A stretch of DNA of 64,000 bases, from positions 33,250,001 through 33,314,000 of the forward strand of contig CM056574.1 in NCBI GenBank assembly GCA_029721435.1. Direction: 5' to 3'. Below, piece by piece: positions 21,351 to 33,162 of this stretch. Numbering within the stretch: the stretch's first letter is position 1; every line of letters starts with the position of its first letter. The notes under the pieces are model-generated. The model was given only the letters and a program-made list of their open reading frames with translations, was not told where the DNA came from and searched no databases. The stretch comes from Gymnothorax reevesii (taxonomy: Eukaryota > Chordata > Actinopteri > Anguilliformes > Muraenidae). The translations under genes were made by a program, and so were the position numbers.

Positions 21351-24300
21351 TAACTGAGGGTCAGCTGCTTTCTATCCACTTTCTATGTCTGTGCCTATTA
21401 AAGCTCAAACAATACATTACAAACAATATCATTTCGTACGTGTTTATTGGGGTATCATTTCGGTGAAAATACTGGTACAATGAAATAAATAGTCAAACCT
21501 GATGGCTGCCCGGTTATGCATTTCTTGTTTCCTGGCTCACGCCTTCGCGTGACTCGCAAAGAAAACCCACACTTTCACATTTTTGATTTGAGTTTTTCTG
21601 AAGGGATTGTGCATATGATACTCAGGAGTGAAAGGTCTGTGTGCTGGAAATTAAATTCTTCCACCTGGAAGTAAATTAGAACGGTGACGGTTTCAGTCAC
21701 TTGAGCTGGAGATGAATGAATCGGTTCCCTTCTTCAGTTTGTCAGGGACTGCGGGACACAGAATAATTGCTTTTTGTCACTGTTTGTCATGTTTGCTCTG
21801 CGTCTCTGCAAGCAAAAGCAAAGAATGCAGCAGTACAAACCACCCGCACAGCACTGGAAACAAACGGATTCCAGAGAGTCAGACTATTGAAATAAAGACA
21901 TGGATATATGGGATTGTCACAAAAGAAGGGGGTATTGGGGGTTGGGGATGGGTTCAATTCCATTTTAATCCATGTGAATTTCCAATAAAGTGAAATTCAA
22001 TTCTTGACCGGATAAATGCTCATAATGCTCCATAAGAAGTTTTCAATATATTAATTGAACTAAAATTCATTTCTTGAATCTAATGAGCTGAAATGAACCG
22101 AGCAAAAATTAAATTAAGGGAATAATTGCGGAATTGGAGTTCAGCTGTTTCTCTTGGTTAGCGGTGGAGATTAGCTTCAAGCAGAGCAGGAAAAGAGGCT
22201 ACCAGCAGCTCATCCAGTCAAGACAACATTCTTCTTCTAAAGACTAGATAAACTCTGTGGACTGGAATCAAATCCACACCAAATCAAGTGCTGACAGCGA
22301 CCAATAACCCTGCGAGGCGATTTATTATCAGCCTTAAGCATTTCATCATTCTTCAGTAAATCCCACCCACTTACCAATCACGGACCCACAAATCCCTCAG
22401 TTAAGCTACACATTCAGTCTTCCTCTGACTTTCCCCAGCACAAAACCAGCAGGCGGCAAAGTGACAAGAAGTAAAGCTTGACGCATATTCTCAGATAATA
22501 TGAGTCTGCAACCTTGCGAATCAATAGCGGAGGGCCTGATTGCAAAAGCTGAAATACGATTGGCTGTCCCAAACTGATGCAGAAGGGGCAGAATGTCAAA
22601 GAAAAGGCGAAGAAAAGCAGCGAAGCTTTTCCGACGTGCAGGCAGCCCCGTCAGTCACTGACTGTGGCAGTCATGATGATCTGTCAATCATCATTCTGCA
22701 GGAAAACTCTCCTGTTCAAAATGAACAACAGGCAAAGAAAAATCTAGCAGCTGCAAGCAAGACAGGAGGCAAACAATGAGAAAATGCCAACATAGAGGAA
22801 TAGAGCCCGTCTGAGAGAAAGAAGGATTGACATCGCCGTTTTTTTGATAAAAGCTTGATTGTTGCTTTCTGTTGTCAGTTGTTACAGTTCGGCAAAATTG
22901 GCAGCACATCTATACCACTCTGATGAAGAATATGAACATAAAAATGATGGCTGAGGGAGAGATAACACTCATGAAGAGATGAAGAGATGGGGAGAGGGGG
23001 AGGGGAGTCAGCCATTTTGGCTCATTTACCCCTGCATTCTAATCTCAGGCTTGAGAGCCATTTCCTTCGCTGGCTTGCCCTTACTGCCCCTTCCTGAATT
23101 CCTCAGCATGTTTTTCCGAACTCCTCCACCCTCCCCTGATTCTCCATTTACAGGTCCCAAATAAATAATGCCCACGCTTAGCCAGCCCCCTAGCGCCCCC
23201 TTTAGGGGCACGAAGGGTTCACCTGCATTCTGCAACTTGGCACAACAAAATGTCGCTGACTGAGGTTAAGCGTTGTCAGCAGTATTGCTAACAGGCAGCA
23301 GAACTGAAGATCAAAAAGACCACTTTAGTGCTGAGTTGCAAAATGCAGCAGACCAGTAGCTTGCTAGCAGCAAGCTAGCATGAGCACATGAAGCTGGTTA
23401 TAAAAGGCAATCTTACATTTGGACGTAATCGTATTGTCTGATTGATTCAAGCGACTGAAGTCACAGACCTTCACAAAGTCTACCACCGCGGAGAAAAGAA
23501 AAGAAGGTCTAACAGCCAAAGACAGTAGCCCCTCCACGTGTGAGGGATTGTTTACTCTCAACATTCACGGTTCCCTTCGAATCCCCCACTTCCGACAGGC
23601 TTTCTATAAAGCAGAAATCCTGGCTTTGACCAAAACACTCATTACCAGCATTTAAAACTAATCTGCATCCCCTTCCGAGCGTGCCGAGGCGGGAACAATC
23701 TCAAGCCGTCTGCACTTCAAAGGAGACCCCAACAAATAATCGTGTGGCCGGAAACCGGACCCAACTGGATCGGCACACAGGCATATGTCCTCGGGCCACA
23801 GTTAGAATACAGACTCTCAGTGAGCTGAACAGTTGCTTACTGGTCCATATAAGCAACTGGCTCCACAGAGCCTTTAGCCGAAGCCCACAGCAAGAGAACA
23901 AATAGAGCAGTAAAGCCGTCTGTCCCCAGGGTGAGACGGGCTCCAGAAAAGCCCTTACACAGCTTCTCCCATCAGAGACACACTATCTCTGCCCAGAGGA
24001 GAATCTCTGCCCAGATTTGAATCTCTTTCCAGATGAGAATCGCTGTACTGTCTGACAGAGGAGCAGTGTGTAACTGAACTTGTTTTCGCATCAGTGCATA
24101 TCTTCCTTAGTGTCTTTTCGCAGCTACACATCATCTAGTGTATGTGAGTATGCACCTTTCCTTGTGTAAGTATCTTTAGGTACATTAGTTTGAGTGTTGT
24201 ACAGCTATATTTTAACCATACGCAGATCAGCGAGGGGTGGATAATATTTGGAAAGCAATGGCTTTAACCTCGAAGAATCTCAACTAGTTACAGAAGCATC

Positions 24301-24654
24301 AACACAAGCAATTTCTGTTCATTTGAATGCTAATTGGCAGAATATACATGCTTAAAAGTGGTCTAAACTGCATATATTTGAAGGATAAGCATCAATAGCC
24401 AAATAAGGATATCGACAGAGCTCCAAAGGTAAGAGATTGCCAGTACCCAAACTGCAGGTGTGTTGGTGTCAAAAAAATACGAAGTCCGCAAGAAATTTGC
24501 AGAAGAAGAAAAAAGCAATCGCGGAAAAGAATGGTGACCACAAGTCAAATCTCTTTGACGGGGACAGGCGGATACTTGGAAAGATAGTCGCTAATAACCA
24601 TAGAACTACAGCTCTAAAAATCACTACAGAATTAAACTAGAATAGCACTCAGAG
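21351..24654. other. No recognised gene or repeat end
   Basis: About 3.3 kb of ordinary sequence. Short frames have no motifs. The sections near 21960-22150 and 22240-22420 are AT-rich and look single-copy. No function can be assigned. Confidence 0.4.
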
Positions 24655-25520
24655 AGCGCAGACCTCCGCCATAAGGCAGCAAAACCCAAAAGCACGGCGA
24701 TTGGAACTCCGGCCCATTGGAAAGACTTGAAATCTTGAACTTTGGCGTATATCTCAGCTGTACTTTGGCCTAGATATGCCAAAATGTAATCACCAGTTCC
24801 TTGACTTAATACTCACCTTCTCTGAAAATTTCATAAAAATCGGTGCATTACTTTTTGAGTTATCTTGCTAAAAAACAAACAAACCAACAAACGCTGCCTA
24901 AAACATAACCTCCTTGGCGGAGGTAATCAATCAACCAGCGCCAACAATAACAGTAAGTTGTAAAGCTTCAAAAAGTAGGTATTTGTTGCAGTGTATCTGA
25001 TGATTCAACTAACCCCTGCATTAAGTTATATTGTGTCCACTATATGTTAGTGCAGGGCAATATACCAATATAATATTGATATATCCGTGTATCCATCGCA
25101 CAATACATTGCATGAGATTTTGGATGCAGTAATATTGTGATATGACGTGCAGTCTCATATGGTCTAAAAAGGCTGTATCACAGTAAAGAAATGCAGTTGT
25201 CTGCCCTCATTCGACTGTTTTTGCAGTTGCCTGTATGTGCTTGGTCATCATACCCACAGTAATAACGTCTGTATATCAAAAATTATATTGTGTGAATATT
25301 TATTATTACCTCAGCCTCTAACGAAGTTGGGCGGAGGTAACATTTTCATCTCCGTTTGTTTGTTGGTTGGTGTGTTTGTTTGTGAACAGCATAACTCAAA
25401 AACTTGGGGGTGGATTTGGATGAAACTTGGGGGAAGGATGAAGTCAAGGGTCAAAGACAAACTGATTAACTTCTGGTGCATGTACATCAAAGGTCAAGGT
25501 CAGGGTGGCCCTTTTTATTC
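24655..25520. repeat. Dispersed repeat fragments with ACCTCC...GGAGGT modules
   Basis: The block at 24655-24928 begins GCAGACCTCCGCC and ends with a perfect palindrome ACCTCCTTGGCGGAGGT (24908-24924), preceded by AAACAAACAAACCAACAAAC. A related block in the opposite sense begins near 25307 (ATTACCTCAGCCTCTAACG) and contains GGGCGGAGGTAAC followed by TGTTTGTTGGTTGGTGTGTT and GGTGGATTTGGATGAAACTT. Both resemble a dispersed repeat seen widely in fish. Between them, at about 25040-25160, lies AT-rich sequence with AATATTG/CAATAT motifs. Confidence 0.5.
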
Positions 25521-27301
25521 GTAACCATAAGTTTATGAGTAGCCGCATAGCATTAGGACCCTGGGGTAAGCAGGATAGGATAAAGAGAGTGTGAGTTCAT
25601 GGCAATCTGCTTGCGTTCTATGAGTGGATCGGGAGAGTAACAGCTCGTGTTTCTGCAAGTGCCCTAATGGGTATGTGTGGCTTTAATACTGATAGCACTA
25701 TTGGCAGAGTTTTGCGCTCTACTGAGTGCTTTCTAGTCTGTGAAAGCCCTAAAATTTATCCCCGCAACATCACCACTAATTCGATATCAAGATATCCGGT
25801 TAAAAATATTGTGCCATTTGATTCTGCTCACATCGCCCAACCAAAAAGCGTAAGTGTTTCTGTGCGTTTGCATGTGTATTTGAAAATGTGAATGTGAATG
25901 TTTGTGTGCATCTACCATTGAATGAGTAGTCTACATGCATCTCTGTGCATGTGCGTACCTGTATGTGTGTGTCCGTACACGCACACATGCCCGAGAGAGT
26001 CTTGTAGATCTCATCACGGTGAAGGAACGAGGTTACAGGGGCGAGGGTAATTTCACATTTCTAAGGACGACACAAAAGAGGGCTGAAAAACTGTGTTCTG
26101 TGGAGCACAAAAAATGCTGCACGCCGGATCGAAAAGCCATCCTCGAATCAATTATCGTTTAAATGGAGTCTCTTTGTTGTCCATAAACGACATCCCATAC
26201 ATGCCATAAAGCTACGGTACTAATGCGGAGGGTCTTTTCACCCTTACAGCCTAATCCCAGAGCTTTGGCCGATGAAGCCGGGCAAGACGAACAAAGACCG
26301 CGCATAACATTCCCCCAAAGTTACACCGACATAAATCTGAAAAGTTGGCGTAATGAAGCGGGAGGGGGTTAGCGCATCGCTCAGCGTAAAGGTCACGGAA
26401 GCAGTTCTTCGCCGATAAAGTCGCCCGCTTTACAGCGAGACTCAGCCTCTTCTCCCCCCACCTTGCCCTCCCCTTCAGTAAATCCCCAATCACAGCAGCT
26501 GAGTCGCTGTAATCAAAAAGGGTCACGGCGAAAGAGTCGGAGAGACAGAGAGAGACTAGGGAAGAGAGGGGGGGAAAATCATTGGTGGAAGAATGAAACA
26601 TTTCCATTTAATCTCAGGGAAGAGTGATTACAGTTGTGGAGACGTGGGCTGCAGAGGTGGGCAGCGACCGAATCGCCTGGCGGACGCAGCACTGATATTA
26701 GCGGTTGGAGGAGAGTAGGTGAACCGAAGGCAGAAATATACTGGGTGGAGATGAGACCAGGAGCAGAACTGAAGGGTAGCTATATTTAGAGTAAATAGGG
26801 GTTGCAGGCATGTAGATTGTGAGGGTGGAGGCAGTGGCTTCATAGAAGGAGGACATTACATGGTGAGCAAAAGAAAGGGGGCAGTTGCGGTGGTGGTGAG
26901 GGGTAGAATTGGAGCAGAACTGAATGGTTATTACAGAAAGGCATAGTTGCTGTGTTCTAAAGTTCATTTATGCAAACTGTGAGGGCAGGGCCAGTAGCCA
27001 TGGAGGTGAGGTGAGGTTGAGGAAATGACTCCAATGGGCAGCAGCATACTGAGGAAACAGGTAGCAGTGGCAGAAGGCAGGGTGAGGAGCCGTTATAGAG
27101 GACAGGAGGCATACACATTCCCCACTATCCCACCACAGACAAGAATACTTGGATGGCATTGGTCGAAAGCAGTACCGTGGAAACCCTGTATATTCCCATA
27201 TTACGTCTCCGAGGCGAGCCCATACACGGCGTGCAACTCCCTTACCTTCTCTGGAGCAGCCGAAATGGTATGCATGTGAAAAAATTTGGTGGGATAAATT
27301 T
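25521..27301. other. No recognised gene; weak 150-bp duplication near 26760-27010
   Basis: GT/CA-rich simple sequence lies near 25860-25990. A block with GGAGCAGAACTGAA near 26760 has a diverged copy near 26911, followed in both by CTGTGAGGG or TTGTGAGGG segments. The stretch 26160-26560 is CpG-richer and could be regulatory. No gene is recognised. Confidence 0.35.
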
Positions 27302-27437
27302 GTTACATAATTTGTAAGTGGGCCAATACAGAAATATATGGGGTCAGTAAATGGCAGGACTCAGCTGATGCCTCCACCAATATCACATTTACTGACCCCA
27401 TATTTTTCTGTATTGATCATTTTACATACTCTGTAAC
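27302..27437. repeat. Near-perfect palindrome (foldback/MITE-like)
   Basis: The arm CAATACAGAAATATATGGGG (27324 on, continuing TCAGTAAATG to 27353) is repeated inverted at 27386-27415 with one mismatch in 30. Weaker pairing extends outward to 27302 and 27437. The loop is 32 bases. No coding potential. This may be a small foldback transposon remnant; no target duplication is clear. Confidence 0.75.
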
Positions 27438-28020
27438 TTATATTAAACTACCCTTAAGAGGATAAGCCTTTAGAGATTAGGCTTTTTCTGACTTATTGTT
27501 TTTCAAAACTTTTAGCCACTGTTTTTTAACTCCACCGCTTCCAGTTACCAGAATTGACCATTACTGCATATTTAAGGGTCATCCACAAGTAGAACGATAG
27601 CTATAAGGATAACTATAAAATATAGCTGCAAGTGGCAATTCCAATATACCTTAACACCAAAGATGAATGGAATCGGTCAAACCGTTCTTGAGATATCGCG
27701 TTCAGAATAAACGGGACATGACGGACAGCCAGACGGAGCTGAATACTATGTCCCCCCGCTCCGCTCGCTATTGTGGCGGCAGGGGACCAAAACCACTTTA
27801 AGAATATGTTGCAGGTATTTATGTGGACCTATTTTGCCAGTGGACCATCAACTTGTGATGTATAGTGTGATTTGTGTTATGTTAGGCAATTTTGTGCATT
27901 TATGGTGCCCCCTGGTGGTTGATTTGATTGAAACTTTCAGGCTATGTTTCAGGTTCTAATGTGGACAGATCCTCTGAGTTTTGCAATGTTTGGAAAAACT
28001 ATTTATGATTTATTGTCTGA

Positions 28021-28223
28021 CTAGCTGCTACCCACTACCCGAAGTGAAATTGCCATTTTTTTTGCGTGCATGACCGTTTTTCAAAAATTGGGCGATGTCA
28101 AGTCCTTCCTGGTGTCCAAGTGGATATTCACACATAATTTGGTGATAATCGGTTGAGAAATGTAGAAGAAAAACGTGTACATACACACAGACAGACAGAC
28201 ATCGACCTCAAATATATTATAGA
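28021..28223 (-). mobile_element. 203-bp Helitron-like non-autonomous insertion
   Basis: On the minus strand the insertion starts TCTATAATATATTTGAGG and ends GGGTAGCAGCTAG. It sits exactly between A (28020) and T (28224). Neighbouring tandem units give the empty site: GTCTGATTTGTG at 28371-28382 and 28523-28534 is uninterrupted, while here it is GTCTGA, insertion, TTTGTG. A 5' TC, a 3' CTAG, insertion between A and T, and no target duplication are the Helitron signature. An internal GTCTGTCTGTCTGTGTG run is also typical of such short elements. No protein is encoded. Confidence 0.65.
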
Positions 28224-29210
28224 TTTGTGTTATACCATGTTGTTTTGTTTTCCATTTAGAGCGCCCCCTCTCGGACAATTTGAATGAAATTTTCAAGGTA
28301 TGTTTCAAGTACTTATTTGAATATATCCTGTGAGTTTTATGGCTATAGGAAAAACAGTTGCTGATTTATAGTCTGATTTGTGTTATACCACGCTGCTTTG
28401 TTTTGCATTTATAGCGCCCCCCATCAGTCAATTTGAATGAAATTTTCTGGTATGTGTCAGGTCCTTATATGAATACATCCTGTGAGTTTTATGGCTGTAG
28501 GATGAACAATTGCTGATTTGTAGTCTGATTTGTGTCATGCCATGCTCATTTTTTTGCATTTATAGCACCCCCTATGGGCCGATTTACATAAAACTGTCAA
28601 GGTATATTTTTGGTACTTATATGGACATATTCTGCAAGTTCTGTGATAGTTGGCCCAATGTTTGTTGAATTTTTTCCATTTATGTGCTAATCAATGACCC
28701 AGCTAAAGTTCATTAGTCTTGGAAACAAAATGAGATTTCAACAAGCTTTATGCGATCTTTGATGAGCTTGGTCCATTGATGATCCATAGCAAATTTTGAA
28801 GGAATCGAACCTACGGCCTAGGAGGAGATGTCAAAAATGTGCTTTTCAAAAAATTCTAAATTCCAGAAAATCAAGTATGGCAGACCTTAGAGGTCCTTCA
28901 GGAAAGTTGTTGAGTTTAGACCAAGGAATGTCTATACCAACTTTCATGTAAATCGGACTTACAGCGTAGGAGTTATGACCTTTAAAGTGAAAAACTGTTT
29001 TTCTTGAATTATAGTGCCACCATCAGGCTGATTGAGTTGAAAATGTCTTGGTCAGCATTTACACACAACTTCCAGCCAATGTGCAAAATTTCAGATCTCT
29101 ACGATTTACCACCTCACGGGAATTTGCCAAAACATTTCTGAAGAAGAAAATGAATAATAATAATCATAATAATAATAATAATAACAATTATAAAACAGCA
29201 CAAAAACAAT

Positions 29211-29242
29211 AGGGTTTCAGTCCTATGGGCTTCAACCCCTAG
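29211..29242 (+). repeat. Helitron-like 3' terminus: hairpin followed by CTAG
   Basis: GGGTT (29212-29216) pairs with AACCC (29234-29238), and the inner GTCC pairs with GGGC around a TAT loop. CTAG follows directly and the next base is T. This matches the hairpin-then-CTRR-then-T arrangement of Helitron 3' ends. I could not define a matching 5' TC end, so this remains tentative. Confidence 0.35.
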
Positions 29243-32200
29243 TAAAAAACATCAAAACTCAAGTCAATGGCACAGTCCACACTAAGACTGTTACTACAAT
29301 GACATCCAGACAAATATCGTTTTTGTTCACTTTCAGCGTGATTTTTTTGTTCGATAAAAGCTGACAGCTATAGGAAATGAATCTGTTAAATTCCGAGAGG
29401 CGATAATTACAGAGCGTTTCTCTCCTTGGTGTGAATGAACCAGTAGTTATTCCTTATATTTATAGTTCTTGGTCTGGAGGGCCCTTTTTAATATTGTTAA
29501 TCGTATATGTGGTCCAACTCCAGAAAGGGTTAATTACAGTGCTAAAGGGGTTTTAACATGAAACAGACCTGTCATCTTTGGTCAGTGTCTGTGGCGCATT
29601 GGCTAATCAAGGTTGGCGGGATTCAATTTAATTTGATGAAGGTCATTATACCTCAGATTTAGATCAATTTTTCACAACAATGGGAGAGAAAAAAAAATGA
29701 AAAGATTCTTACCCAGATTTGCATGATTGAAATTACAACAAAAAACTAACTCCATTTTCCCTGTCAAAAAAGCATTCCTTGTTTCAGCCTGATCCTAACA
29801 AACGACTGTCAGTACAAAAAAAAAGAAAAATCACCTGTTGATTTCATTAGCATATAGATTAGTGTCGCTGGACTGCCACTTCAGTAAATGTAACATAGAT
29901 GTGGAGCATTGCGGGGTAATTATTACTGGCCTCCCCGTTTGGCATTATTTTCCTAGCTCTGAGAACTCCATCATGTAACACAGGAAAAAGATGCACAATA
30001 GACCCTGGCCGAATTCCAACTGTTACTTTTCACATCCTTCCTTCCTTTCCTTCCCTCCTTTCCTTACTCCAAGGTACACTCATCAAGCAGGCAAGAAAAA
30101 GAAGCGATGAAAACAAGGGAAGAAGGTGGGAAAAAATAGTTAAACTGAATATTCTCTCTCCTTCAAACATCAGTCCAAAGTGACGTCAGTAAGAGGCACA
30201 GCAGATTTGTGAGAAACTTCCAGCAATCATTTACGCGGAATGTATTCCAAGTTTATGTTTGTGAAATTCCTTGTTCGTGACATCTTTTAGAAATCCCTAA
30301 TTTCTAACTCCAAAGTTAATTTAATTGATTGGAATCTCAATTGTAAACCTCCATTACATTCCATGTCAGGAGCACGGCGAAGAGAAAAGTGTAAAAACAG
30401 CCAATGGAATGAGCGCCCTTAATGTAACTGCAAACTCGCATCAAAAAAACTTACACTTCCTAACATGACCGATCAAATTACATCGCATGAATACTAAGGG
30501 AATCTCCAATATCTGTATGGATCGTGAAACATCCTAAATTAAGAATTATAACAATTTATTTTTCAGTATTCACTAAGGAGAGCAACAGAGCACCGCAAAA
30601 AAATACAATAATTCATAGATATTATTAATTTTCCAGGGTAAACGATTCAACGAACGCAGACCCCTTGGCAGCGAGTCATTATTTACACAGAAGGAAGGAG
30701 TTTCATACAGTCGCTCGGGGTGAAAAATGTAGGGTTTGATTACTTGAATGTTCAGTCTTCAGAGGTACAGAATATTTAAATATAAAATCAAACCACAGGG
30801 CCCCATGGTGCTTAGAGCTTGCAGCTTCCTCATCTAACTGTAAGTGTGGAAAATGCAGTACAGTACAGCAAAGGAATATCAACACAGTCTGTTTTCCCTG
30901 GAGCCACTGATAAACTCGCCGCAAAAATACTAAACCGCAATGCCACGTGCTAGATTTACGCTGAACATTGAGTTTCACGGGCATCTGTAAAACAATTAAA
31001 CAGCTATTTTTTTAAAGCAAAATAATAAAAAAAAACCATTCAGTCTTATATTATGATCTAGCAAGTAAACAGATTTTACCGATATAAAATACTTAAGCAC
31101 ATTAATCTGCATAATATCTGTATAACGAACACGTATCTTCACATGAAATTACATACATGAAACACTGAATTAACTCACGGAGCGTGTGCACGGATGCTCG
31201 CACGAGAACATGCGCAGGCACACCCCCACACCCTGCCGGGGATGTCAGCTCATTTGGTATCTGTCGTCATCCTAACACAGCCGTATAATAAAAACATTTG
31301 TCATAATTATTCAATTTCTTAATGGAACTGTAATTTGGTAAATGCATTAACAAGCACTCGTAACCTTCACACGGATTACAAGCACATTGCAGTGGGGTTG
31401 GTGCAGTAACGTCACACGGTGCGGAAAGCTGATTAGGAGGCAGTAAAACCTGCCTGTTTTTAGGGTTATTGTTTGGAGAGTTTGTGCACTAATTGCTTCC
31501 TTGACAGAACAGTAGGACTAGAGGAGACTTCCGACAAAATGCAATGCTCTATAGTTCAAGCTTGCATTCAGTTCCACAATCAGATGCTGAAAGAAATAGT
31601 GCAAGTAGTTTCATTTTTTTTTTTGACATTGACATTTTATTTTTACTGACAGTCCCCTGGTTACATGGTAGGTTTCAGCAATATAAGATACGCGTTTTTG
31701 ACCCAGGACTCGTGTCCTCTTTAAGGGACAAAAATGAATTGCAGGGTTCTCAAGGAGGGTACTGGGTAAGCATAAACATAAGCAATGACAAGGCCAGAAT
31801 GGTTGGGCAAGAAAGAAAAATTGATTACACTTTGAACAAAGGATCTAAGTGGTCCAGATCGCCCGGGTTTATCTTTTCACAATTTTTTTCTATTATCCTG
31901 CATCACCTGAAAGCTTTTGGATGTGTACTGGCAAGTTTTGAGTCATGCTTTCAATGCACTGATCACACACATTTTTAATGTTCACTTCAGGCTGGCAGTT
32001 TGATAGTCAGTACAATTGTCACTAACTTTTTTCTCATCTTTTGTGTAATAATCATAATTCAAATGACATATAACCATAATTTAGAGGAAAAAGAGAATTT
32101 TTAAACCTGACAGAAATTATGATTTGGTTAATGTCATGATATAATAATATCTACTGGTTAAAAAGACTTTGACGTCACTCATTCTCATATTGTCAAGCCC

Positions 32201-33125
32201 TAAACACAGCAGTTCAGCATCTTTTCAGCAGAGGACCAGTATCTTGCTCGCTGGCTTGGCCCCAGATGCACAAGCAGCATCTGACCGCGTCGCTTCACTA
32301 TGTGTCAGAGAGATAGCTGCCATGGTGTACAGCCGTGCTTTGGGAAAATGAGTTGGTAAATGGGGAGAAGCGGGAGGGGGTCCCTCTGGAGCAGCAGTGT
32401 CAGTGCACTCATTGCAGAGAGGGAGTGAGGCAGGATGCATCGTGAATTCCAAAAGGCAGCATTGAAAACTCATACTGCAGCCGTGCTTGTGAACTGTGAT
32501 GTCATCGCTTCCCCCTCTCTCGCTCGCTCTTTCTCGCTCTCTCTCTCTTGCCAGCTCACTGCCTCACTCACTCACTCATCCTCTCTCTGACAGTGGCCCT
32601 GCATTGCAAATGATCACCATTCCGCCGCCTCTAATCCTGCGCTCGCCTCCTTTATCGACAGCCCAATTCTGAGATAACAGAGCTGCTTGGCTACGCCACA
32701 TCACTCCCCCCCAACCCCACCCCATCCCAATCCGCTGCTGCTCCTATAACTCAGACACGCGGCCCTGATCGATGGGCGGCCATTAATACTGCGACAACGC
32801 AGGGAGACTCAGATCAGCAGGGAGATTTACGGGGGGGAGAGTAGGCCTAAGCCAGCGATGGGGCGGTCTGACATGAGCACGGAACTGCCATTACTACATG
32901 CACTCATTCTCTTGCTCTGCCTCTGTCTCTCCCTCTCTACGTCCATTTTCTCACTTTCACACACTGCAATAGTGTTCATCCGGCAAGCTTCGTTTGATGC
33001 AAAAAAATTGACAATAAGTCTAGCCAGTCATACATGCTCACACCTGCATATAAACATTGTACAAATTCATGAACACACATATAGTCAACACATGCACACA
33101 GAAACACATCGTGTTCAAATGGATA

Positions 33126-33128
<3 letters not shown>
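29243..33128. other. No recognised gene; AT-rich and possibly conserved segments
   Basis: About 3.9 kb without transposon ends. A TTCC-rich patch lies at 30028-30072. A CT-rich tract lies at about 32513-32580, and C-rich sequence near 32700-32740. A plus-strand frame of 144 codons (31544-31978) has no recognisable motif and spans a T-run. Segments at about 29370-29660 and 30150-30660 look single-copy and homeobox-site-rich, as conserved non-coding DNA often does. Confidence 0.35.

Positions 33129-33161
<33 letters not shown>
33129..33161. repeat. (AT)n microsatellite
   Basis: About sixteen uninterrupted AT dinucleotides flanked by CA/CATA-rich sequence, read directly. Confidence 0.95.

Positions 33162-33162
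<1 letters not shown>

Larger units (their letters stand above)
27590..29242. repeat. Composite dispersed repeat containing a tandem array of ~152-bp units
   Basis: The region begins with ATAGCTGCAAGTGGCAATTC-type sequence near 27620, passes a CGGACAGCCAGACGG tail and a hairpin (27745-27785), then enters a tandem array. Units starting TTTGTGTTAT and containing GCATTTATAGCGCCCCC lie at 27871-28020, 28224-28376, 28377-28528 and 28529 to about 28680. Further repeat sequence runs to an AAT-rich stretch (29150-29190) and a terminal hairpin with CTAG at 29239-29242. A 203-bp insertion splits units one and two. The sequence looks like a known class of fish interspersed repeat, which I cannot name with certainty. 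Confidence 0.6.

Noticed and set aside
31544..31978. 144-codon plus-strand open frame
   Set aside because: Contains a T-run-derived FIFFFDIDILF stretch, no family motif, no splice context or transposon ends.
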